Below, in pieces: positions 1-5,441 of a stretch of DNA of 5,441 nucleotides (the stretch's first letter is position 1; each line of letters starts with the position of its first letter). Source of the DNA: Nitrospirales bacterium (lineage in GTDB: Bacteria; Nitrospirota; Nitrospiria; Nitrospirales; UBA8639); the NCBI GenBank assembly GCA_021604265.1, contig BQIY01000190.1, forward strand, positions 1 to 5,441, read 5' to 3'. The translations under genes were made by a program, and so were the position numbers. The notes under the pieces were generated by a model that ran no database searches, was not told the origin of the DNA, and worked only from the letters and a program-made list of their open reading frames with translations.

Positions 1-2214
1 GGCCAGATTCAAAACTTTGCTCAAGCGAAAGTCAGCGGTATACAGGTTTTGACTCAATGTGATGTCAAGAATCGATGGAATGATGGGTCAGTAAAATTTG
101 CCATTGTCAGTTTTGTGATTCCGACACTTTCAGTACAAGGATCGGTTGAGGTTGAATTCGTGAACCAAGGCTCAGGGAACAATACCGACTACCTTACGCA
201 ATCACAGATGTTGCAGGCCGACTACAACTTTGATGCATCCATTCAAATGAAGGGCGTACGCAAACGAACAGTGCGGGCAAGGACGATGTTAGAACGCGGA
301 AAATTTCGCTATTGGTTACAGGGCCCCATTGTGACCGCTGTCATTATTGAAGACCGGACGCCTGCACGAAGTGAAGACCAAGATTTTGGCGACGGCAGTC
401 AAGCCCTTCATCCCATCTTTGAATCATGGTTTTATCCTCAAGGAAGGCATGTTCAAGTCGGATATACCGTCGAAAATATTTGGGCAAGTCGTGATGTGAG
501 CAAAAGTATGCGTGATCTGTCTTACCGCGTTACACTAACTGCCGGCCACACACATCCCGAAACGAAATGGACACACCCTTTCTTTACTCACATCGGTCAA
601 TCTCGATGGCATAAAATCTTTTGGATTGAAGAACAACCTCCGGCAGTGCGAGTCGATCATAATCTTCCGTATCTAGTCACGACGGGAGCGATACCCCATT
701 ATGATACGTCACTACAGGTCTCCCCTGCCCTTGAACGTCAACGGTATCGGACGTATCAACAGCACAGCTCCACATTCGATGGGAGCAACGGAGCAAAGCC
801 CAATCATCTTGGTAATTATGTCAAGCCTCTGAATGCACCTGGCAAAAATGACTGGATCGGCTTACAAGCCACATGGGAAATCCTTTGGCTTTACTCCATG
901 AGCGAACGAGGGTATGAAATGCTGTTGGGGAATGCCGACCTGGCAGGACGTCTCCCGATTCACCTTCGAGAAGCTGATGTCAAAGCAGGAAGTGGCGGCT
1001 TCTTTGATCAAACCTGGAGCCGACACTCTAATCTTTGGAGGCAGGGCCTGAATCTCGAGACAGGTACGGTCGACACATTCGGAAGAATTGTCTCGATTAA
1101 TGCTCGACCGACAAGCCAATTTTCCGGGATTTTAGATTCCGGAACCAGTGTCGACCGAATTCAACGAGGGTCGGTTTCAAGTGATGGCTGGTCCGAAACA
1201 GAATCCAGTCATCATTCCGACGCATGCTACACCGCCTACTTATTCAGCGGGAAGTATTTCTATCTTGAATGTCTGCAAATGGATGCCAATTTTCATATCG
1301 GCTGGCAACGTTCCGGTTGGAATAGTCATCTTGCCAGGCCCGGGAATGAAGGGTTGCTGAACAATCAAAATGTCAGGGCAGATGCCTGGGGATTAAAAGT
1401 CCTTGTGTATGCGGCCTTTATTTCGCCGGATGGAGAACCCGAGCAAGCCTATTTCATCGATAAACTCCGCAATAATATCACGGCATGGGAAGGCGTACAG
1501 AATCTTCCTCCGACCTATCCGGAGAGAGGTGAGATCTGGGGTTGGGGAAGACATATTCGGACAATGAACCCGTATTGGTTATTTCCAGATAAGCAGCCCT
1601 CTCCACTTGGCCAATGGAGCACCGGAACCAGAGCCTTTTTGCAAAGCCCGCTTCGCAACGACGGATCATTAACGCATGCCACATCTCCATGGGAAGAAAA
1701 TTTTATGCTGGTAGTCTTTGGTATGGCACAACAAATGGAAGTGGCTGATACGACAAAACTTTTACAATTCATGGCAAAAAAACGATTTCACATGAATCTT
1801 GACGGTGTTCCCGCGAATCTCCAAAACTTGATTGAAGCCTATCGCGACCCCACGATCGAAACATCAACTGGACAGTGGGTACAGAATTTCACAGCATTTG
1901 CCAATCACTATCACACATCCACCAAACCGTTCACTCAACGGCGAGACAATCTTGCTCCCGACCACAGTTATGCGTTTATTGCGTTATCGGCCGATAGTTT
2001 TCTCACCCCGTATACGGTGGACGGTCTTAACGGGCAAGATAGTTGGAAATCTAATAAATTCGACACGCCGTTCCAAGAACGTCTTGGGACCATCAGCCCG
2101 AAATGGTCTCTCACGCCAATGGGAAGTCCTGGCCGTTATGCAAAACCGTCAGTCAAAACCATTGCGCCATCATCTCCACGCGACCTCAAAACGATTTCTG
2201 AGAAAAAGAAATAG
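1..2214 (+). CDS. RIFT-barrel (PcRGLX/YetA-like) plus alpha-helical domain protein, 5' end missing
   Basis: The reading frame is open from base 1 to the TAG at 2212-2214, giving 737 residues with the true N-terminus outside the window. A TTG at base 49 is not a credible start because the domain already runs across it. Residues 18-38 carry DVKNRWNDGSVKFAIVSF, the D-G-S-V-(K/R)-x-A hallmark of RIFT-barrel N-terminal domains in the PcRGLX/YetA group. Near residues 95-120, MLERGKFRYWLQGPIV and an E-D-R step look like the continuing beta-rich part of the same family. From about residue 270 it turns helical and aromatic-rich. Notable patches are H404-H405-x-D407 followed by FSGKYFYLE, RADAWGLKVL at 459-468, WGWGR at 513-517, WEENF at 564-568 and PDHSYAFIAL at 653-662. 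This layout resembles exported carbohydrate-active proteins with an (alpha/alpha)-barrel. The enzymatic role, substrate and export are inference, since no catalytic residue can be assigned and the signal peptide would lie upstream. The last 17 residues look like a bare linker. No partner gene is visible. Confidence 0.72.
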   Translation, partial: GQIQNFAQAKVSGIQVLTQCDVKNRWNDGSVKFAIVSFVIPTLSVQGSVEVEFVNQGSGNNTDYLTQSQMLQADYNFDASIQMKGVRKRTVRARTMLERGKFRYWLQGPIVTAVIIEDRTPARSEDQDFGDGSQALHPIFESWFYPQGRHVQVGYTVENIWASRDVSKSMRDLSYRVTLTAGHTHPETKWTHPFFTHIGQSRWHKIFWIEEQPPAVRVDHNLPYLVTTGAIPHYDTSLQVSPALERQRYRTYQQHSSTFDGSNGAKPNHLGNYVKPLNAPGKNDWIGLQATWEILWLYSMSERGYEMLLGNADLAGRLPIHLREADVKAGSGGFFDQTWSRHSNLWRQGLNLETGTVDTFGRIVSINARPTSQFSGILDSGTSVDRIQRGSVSSDGWSETESSHHSDACYTAYLFSGKYFYLECLQMDANFHIGWQRSGWNSHLARPGNEGLLNNQNVRADAWGLKVLVYAAFISPDGEPEQAYFIDKLRNNITAWEGVQNLPPTYPERGEIWGWGRHIRTMNPYWLFPDKQPSPLGQWSTGTRAFLQSPLRNDGSLTHATSPWEENFMLVVFGMAQQMEVADTTKLLQFMAKKRFHMNLDGVPANLQNLIEAYRDPTIETSTGQWVQNFTAFANHYHTSTKPFTQRRDNLAPDHSYAFIALSADSFLTPYTVDGLNGQDSWKSNKFDTPFQERLGTISPKWSLTPMGSPGRYAKPSVKTIAPSSPRDLKTISEKKK

Positions 2215-2223
2215 ATGGTTTGG

Positions 2224-2245
2224 AAGGGGAAACGGTACCCCTTTT
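2224..2245 (+). terminator. Possible intrinsic terminator in the convergent spacer
   Basis: A six-base stem AAGGGG (2224-2229) can pair with CCCCTT (2238-2243) around an eight-base loop, and two more T follow. It starts 10 bases after the stop of the plus-strand gene and ends 3 bases before the stop of the minus-strand AsmA gene, the expected place for a terminator between convergent genes. The T tract is short, four T in all with two used in the stem. The minus-strand copy ends in CC rather than T, so it should work mainly or only for the plus-strand transcript. Confidence 0.4.
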
Positions 2246-2247
2246 CA

Positions 2248-4104
2248 CTACTTTCCGAAGAATTGTTTTAACATGCTCTTCCCTTTTTTTAAAAGTTCTT
2301 CAACGTCTTTCGGCTCTCCTTCAAGAATTTTCTTGACTGTTGAGCCGACTTGTTTCTGGAGTCGCCGTTGGATTGATTGAAAATCTAACCCCACCGTTGG
2401 CTTAGAAAAATACCCCTTCACCGTAAATGGCACAAGAAGCTTGCCTTGTTCTGCGGCCATCTTTGCAATCGGCATCTGTTGAATAATTTTCTCAGATATC
2501 CTATTTCCTAATTGTACATGGCCATTGAGATTGAGAGATTGATCTCGCATCACCACTCCTCTGCCCTGCATCAGAAAGTCTTCCTCAATCCCTTGCAATA
2601 TGACAGATTTGACGGGGAACTGTTCCTGTTGAAACTCAACATCAGCTTTCAATGTTGAATAACGTGTCACGCCCTGCTCTCTACCCACGAGACCTTTCAC
2701 GTTGAGTGCCTGCTCAATCTGTTGCAATACATCAAATCCTTGTAATTGACCATTCTCGATCAGCAACTGTGCGTGACCGAATAGAAACGGAATGTGGTGA
2801 TTGGGAACCGTGCCCTTAACCTCCCAATTCATACGACCCGTGCCATGTAATGTGAATGCAGAAGGTTGAAGAATTCTCTGGAACTCTTCCATGTTCACAT
2901 TGCGAAATGTTCCCGATGACTGAAACGCGGGAACGTCAGATCTCATATCCCAAAGGCCATCGGCTTTCAATTGACCATCAAAAACCTGTCCGGTCAGTGT
3001 CTCCACCTTTATCAATGGTCCATCAATAATGGCTTGAACATCGAGCTGATGCACCGACACCGATCGATGAAGTGGAAATGCCATTGGCAGATTGTGACTG
3101 TGAAGAACTGGAGCCGTGCCATGTATCGTCAGCTTCGTCCCGGCAGCTTTCCCAGAAATCCGCAATACCGACTCTCCCATCTCCAACTGAAACTCAAGAG
3201 GAGCAAGCTGAATTTCTTGTGGAGTCGAGGGGAAGAGTTCTGTTTCTGGCAATGGTATTTGAACATGAGAGGAAAACTTCGTCACGAGTATAGGTTTGTT
3301 TACTGAGGTACTGATAGGAAGATCTTCGAAAGAAATCCTTGAAGAGGTCAGGTCAAGATCCAGCAGTCTGTCAATCGCCTGTCCTTTCGCAATGAGGCTT
3401 GATCGACCAAGAGTGGCCTGGGCTTTAATCTGAGGAATATTGAAGTTTTGTTGAAGTGGACCAACAGACCCTTCCAATGACACAGGCAGTTGAGACGGGA
3501 GCAGTGTTCCATGGGCAGAGAATGTTGCGATAGCACCCATTCGAACCGACTCCGTTTTCATTTCAATATGTTGCAGCTCGTAGGATTGCGCCTGATCATG
3601 AGAGGGATCTTCATACCGTAAGGTCCCGTTTGATACTGTGAACTCTTCTACTCCCAACATTGCTAAAATCGAGTCTTGTGCGTGACCTGATGTCGAGCCA
3701 TCAGACGGCTTCTGCTGCTCTCTTGCCGTATCGGCAGTGACGGCGTCCTTTTTTATTCGGTGTAACGTCATCAATGGTCGATGGAGAGTCAGACGTTGGA
3801 TCTCGATTCGACGATCAAGCAGAGGCTTCCATTTAATGGCGACCTCGATTGATGAGACTTCGAGAAAAAAAGCTTGTGCCATGGTAGGATCATCAAAGAT
3901 TTTGGCATCTTCGATTCGAAGACCAAGTTGTGGAAACCACATGGCGCGGATGTGCGATATTTCAACCTTTCGATTCAAGGCTTGTTCAAGAATCGGTATG
4001 TACTGTTCACGATACCGATTGAGGTCAAGCCAATAGGGCATAGTCACCACCGCAAGAAGAAGAAGGACCATAAGACTACCGATAACAATCATGAGGTGTT
4101 TCAC
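2248..4104 (-). CDS. AsmA-family protein (inner-membrane-anchored, periplasmic)
   Basis: The 618-residue product is almost the same length as E. coli AsmA (617). Residues 4-23 form one hydrophobic N-terminal segment (IVIGSLMVLLLLAVV), which should anchor it in the inner membrane with the rest in the periplasm. Residues 28-115 follow the AsmA N-terminal pattern: LNRYREQYIPILEQALNRKV, then a P-x-L-G-L-x-I-E-D strand at 58-66, a PLLDRRIEI step at 94-102 and a strand ending RP at 109-110. A polar, low-complexity linker sits at about 120-145. The middle is repetitive beta strands. Residues 435-575 look like the AsmA C-terminal region, with GQLQGFDVLQQIEQALNVKG, GRGVVM and a closing LLVPFTVKGYFSKPTVGLDF. 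A charged amphipathic tail (about 577-618) ends the protein. AsmA-like proteins are bridge-like proteins tied to outer-membrane assembly and phospholipid transport; the role here is by family only. The start used is GTG; ATG at codon 5 is the alternative. It is probably co-transcribed with the lipoprotein gene 43 bp upstream. Confidence 0.88.
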   Translation of the reverse strand: MKHLMIVIGSLMVLLLLAVVTMPYWLDLNRYREQYIPILEQALNRKVEISHIRAMWFPQLGLRIEDAKIFDDPTMAQAFFLEVSSIEVAIKWKPLLDRRIEIQRLTLHRPLMTLHRIKKDAVTADTAREQQKPSDGSTSGHAQDSILAMLGVEEFTVSNGTLRYEDPSHDQAQSYELQHIEMKTESVRMGAIATFSAHGTLLPSQLPVSLEGSVGPLQQNFNIPQIKAQATLGRSSLIAKGQAIDRLLDLDLTSSRISFEDLPISTSVNKPILVTKFSSHVQIPLPETELFPSTPQEIQLAPLEFQLEMGESVLRISGKAAGTKLTIHGTAPVLHSHNLPMAFPLHRSVSVHQLDVQAIIDGPLIKVETLTGQVFDGQLKADGLWDMRSDVPAFQSSGTFRNVNMEEFQRILQPSAFTLHGTGRMNWEVKGTVPNHHIPFLFGHAQLLIENGQLQGFDVLQQIEQALNVKGLVGREQGVTRYSTLKADVEFQQEQFPVKSVILQGIEEDFLMQGRGVVMRDQSLNLNGHVQLGNRISEKIIQQMPIAKMAAEQGKLLVPFTVKGYFSKPTVGLDFQSIQRRLQKQVGSTVKKILEGEPKDVEELLKKGKSMLKQFFGK

Positions 4105-4119
4105 AGACCTGTTCTTTGT

Positions 4120-4125
4120 CCTCCC
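4120..4125 (-). promoter_or_regulatory. GGGAGG, candidate ribosome binding site with unusual spacing for the AsmA gene
   Basis: Read on the minus strand, GGGAGG is the only strong Shine-Dalgarno match in the 43-bp gap between the lipoprotein gene and the AsmA gene. It ends 15 bases before the GTG start and 27 before the ATG at codon 5, longer than the usual 5-9. A weaker AGG lies only 3 bases before the GTG. The frame stays open upstream but contains no ATG, GTG or TTG between this site and the GTG; the nearest unusual candidate is an ATT just upstream of the site. GTG is therefore the best available start, with poor spacing. Confidence 0.35.
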
Positions 4126-4147
4126 GTTCCTCTGAATCGGTAACTGC

Positions 4148-5308
4148 TCAATGTTCCTCGAGGGGAAGACACGAAGATGAAGATGACGAAGTCAATGCCG
4201 TGGGTTGATCATCGTAAATAAATTTCGCCAGTAATTGCGCCATTTTTGTTCTTACGACTTTCTGCATAGCCTGCGTGGCCCGCACACGGGCTTCATGCTG
4301 CGTGATATGCCCCTCACGTCCTGAGCGAGACACGGCACCAATGACCCGTTGCCCCTGTGATTCTATCACTCGAAGATTGCTACACCAACGAACATATTTG
4401 AATAGTGGGTCGAACAGCCTCAAGTCTTCTAACCGGGAGGTTCCCATAACGAGAATGTCTGGGGTTTTCTGATGGGATGGGGCGCGGGATTGTCCAGAAT
4501 CGTCTTTGAGGGAAGCCGGTGGTTGTTCATGTCGGGTGACCAACCCCTCTTGCTTTAGTCCATCCCAAATAGCTTGGGACAGTTGCGGCTGTTGATCTCC
4601 CGTTACCTGTACCGCAATCTGCACTTCGTGTAACAGATACGCGTCGAGTTCTTGTTGAATACGTGCCGGCGAATCTGAAGCGGGAATCCCTTCCCCGGTG
4701 TGACTGACAATCTGTAAATCCGCATTAACCGCCTGCCGCAACCTCATATCTCGTAAGGCCCGCTTGAATCCGCGCAGTTTTGTTACCACATCTGTCCCTG
4801 TACGTCCATCTTCTAGATATCGTTTAACCATCTCATCAAATTTTAAAATGTGTTCCCGTAGCAGACGTTCAGTTTTTGTCCGATCCAGTCCCGCTAAGAC
4901 AAAATATTGATCATCATCTGAACGATGCCAAGTATCAAGAATTTTGACATCCGCGAGCACTTTTTCTGTCGAGACTTGCGTGAGATGATCAAGCTGTATC
5001 CGTCGACTAGTCGTTGTCTGATCGCCTTGCTCGACCTGTGAATACCGCTCATTGTCTTGGAGCTGCGTATTCACCTGTGCGTGGAAAATTCTCGCTACCG
5101 CTGCATAGGCGCGTTGTGCCGCAATTTCAGGGGTATCTCCTGCGCCTCTCCCAAGCAAATAGTTTGCTGGGACAAACTCCTGGCTCGGTCCCTCAACCCA
5201 ATCAGGAATGCCCTGCCATCCCAGGAAAGTACACCCAACATTCACCCACAAGGAGGCGAAGACTACACATAGAATGAATGTCGTTCGAAGGCCTATGCAC
5301 GTACACAT
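4148..5308 (-). CDS. LPP20-family lipoprotein
   Basis: The 386-residue product begins with a hydrophobic signal segment (about 9-25) followed by Cys26 in VNVGC, a candidate lipidation site. The -3 residue is Asn instead of the usual Leu/Val, and R8 is the only positive charge before the core. Residues 35-154 fit the LPP20 domain: PDW (35-37), the YLLGRGAG turn (50-57), the helix AAQRAYAAVARIF (63-75), a strand STEKVLADVKIL (113-124) and YFVLAGLDR (135-143). A helical segment (145-193) leads to a second alpha/beta region. That region includes a TPDILVMG strand (282-289), paired strands with VIGAVSRSGREG (322-333) and a closing A-rich helix (340-364), resembling the C-terminal layout of LpoB, FlgT and CsgG-type envelope proteins. 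Residues 262-282 are a polar linker. The tail has six serines and a Cys. The product probably sits on the periplasmic face of the outer membrane. Its ATG follows the upstream stop codon directly (TAA ATG) with no Shine-Dalgarno match, so translational coupling is likely. The exact role is unknown. Confidence 0.82.
   Translation of the reverse strand: MCTCIGLRTTFILCVVFASLWVNVGCTFLGWQGIPDWVEGPSQEFVPANYLLGRGAGDTPEIAAQRAYAAVARIFHAQVNTQLQDNERYSQVEQGDQTTTSRRIQLDHLTQVSTEKVLADVKILDTWHRSDDDQYFVLAGLDRTKTERLLREHILKFDEMVKRYLEDGRTGTDVVTKLRGFKRALRDMRLRQAVNADLQIVSHTGEGIPASDSPARIQQELDAYLLHEVQIAVQVTGDQQPQLSQAIWDGLKQEGLVTRHEQPPASLKDDSGQSRAPSHQKTPDILVMGTSRLEDLRLFDPLFKYVRWCSNLRVIESQGQRVIGAVSRSGREGHITQHEARVRATQAMQKVVRTKMAQLLAKFIYDDQPTALTSSSSSSCLPLEEH
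4172..4189 (-). repeat. Short serine-codon tract near the end of the lipoprotein gene
   Basis: Six consecutive serine codons (TCG TCA TCT TCA TCT TCG on the minus strand) encode residues 374-379, seven codons before the stop. The tract contains an imperfect TCATCT tandem. It is short, and the tail after it (CLPLEEH) matches no known domain, so it is probably a disordered end. Confidence 0.5.
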
Positions 5309-5441
5309 TTATTTGAGAATCCGTTCAGTCAGAAAGTGAGTTTCTCCACTCTTGAGCAATACCGTGCGGGTCATCTGAGTAGGGAGCGGTACCCCGTAGG
5401 CATCGTAGGAGTCGATGGTAATCGAATAGGTTCCTGGAGGG
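5309..5441 (-). CDS. 3' end of an unidentified protein with a beta-rich, COG3014-like tail
   Basis: Only the last 43 codons and the TAA stop are in the window; the gene runs off the right edge, with one base of a split codon at 5441. The fragment reads PPGTYSITIDSYDAYGVPLP and ends in LLKSGETHFLTERILK. The pattern is P-x-G-x-Y-x-(beta)-D-x-x-G, then a strand, then a G-E/K-x-x-F-L-x-x-R finish. It looks like the final beta-sandwich strands of COG3014-type exported proteins, whose genes are often near lpoB-like lipoprotein genes, and it is also compatible with a PEGA-like or other immunoglobulin-like domain. The immediate junction with the LPP20 gene supports shared transcription and a shared envelope role. 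The frame is certain enough because it ends exactly at the next start, but the family call is tentative from so short a piece. Confidence 0.6.
   Translation of the reverse strand, partial: PPGTYSITIDSYDAYGVPLPTQMTRTVLLKSGETHFLTERILK

Noticed and set aside
49..51. TTG as the start of the first gene.
   Set aside because: The frame is open to base 1 and the RIFT-barrel pattern already extends across this point, so the gene begins before the window.
862..1772. Several open frames of 70-85 codons on the minus strand inside the first gene.
   Set aside because: They are fully inside a well-supported gene, have no domain pattern and no convincing start context.
1832..2380. A 182-codon open frame on the plus strand spanning the end of the first gene and the spacer.
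   Set aside because: It overlaps the first gene out of frame and then runs antisense to the AsmA gene. Its product is Arg/Ser/Pro-rich with no domain pattern, so it is a shadow frame.
2971..4143. Plus-strand open frames of 73-111 codons antisense to the AsmA gene.
   Set aside because: They mirror the codon structure of the AsmA gene, and their products are basic and low in domain-like features.
5332..5352. A small imperfect inverted repeat (GTGAG...TCCAC) near the end of the partial right-edge gene.
   Set aside because: It is inside coding sequence, needs a bulge to pair, and has no T tract, so it is likely chance.
2232..5396. CGGTACCCC occurring both in the convergent spacer and inside the right-edge gene.
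   Set aside because: The match is nine bases with unrelated flanks, and one copy is in coding sequence. Chance similarity is enough.

Overview
The window reads as ordinary chromosomal DNA from a diderm (Gram-negative) bacterium. Coding density is near 100%. The evidence for two membranes is a lipoprotein with an LPP20-type domain and an AsmA-family protein, both typical of an outer-membrane envelope. Base composition looks balanced by eye. The lineage cannot be fixed from the sequence alone. A Nitrospirota-like or proteobacterial host would fit this gene content, but that is only a guess.

Layout: bases 1-2214 (+) hold the 3' part of a large gene whose start lies before the window. Its product looks like a RIFT-barrel (PcRGLX/YetA-type N-terminal) protein joined to a long Trp/His-rich helical region of unknown activity, possibly acting on carbohydrate. 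A 33-bp convergent spacer with a short G/C hairpin follows. The remainder (2248-5441) lies on the minus strand. In transcription order it contains the 3' end of an unidentified beta-rich protein with a COG3014-like tail, an LPP20-type lipoprotein gene starting directly after that stop codon, and, after a 43-bp gap, a 618-codon AsmA-family gene. These three are probably one operon, because the first two abut and no terminator is visible before the third.

Working together: the minus-strand genes look like an envelope-maintenance cluster. It would comprise an exported beta-rich protein, an outer-membrane-anchored lipoprotein with LPP20 and LpoB/FlgT-like features, and an inner-membrane-anchored periplasmic AsmA protein of the type implied in lipid transport or outer-membrane assembly. 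The plus-strand gene is transcribed toward them and shows no visible functional link. I found no RNA gene, mobile element, CRISPR array or clear promoter. Promoters for both units must lie outside the window. No gene-free stretch exceeds 43 bp. I found no convincing evidence for an undescribed multi-gene system. The least understood item is the large plus-strand protein.
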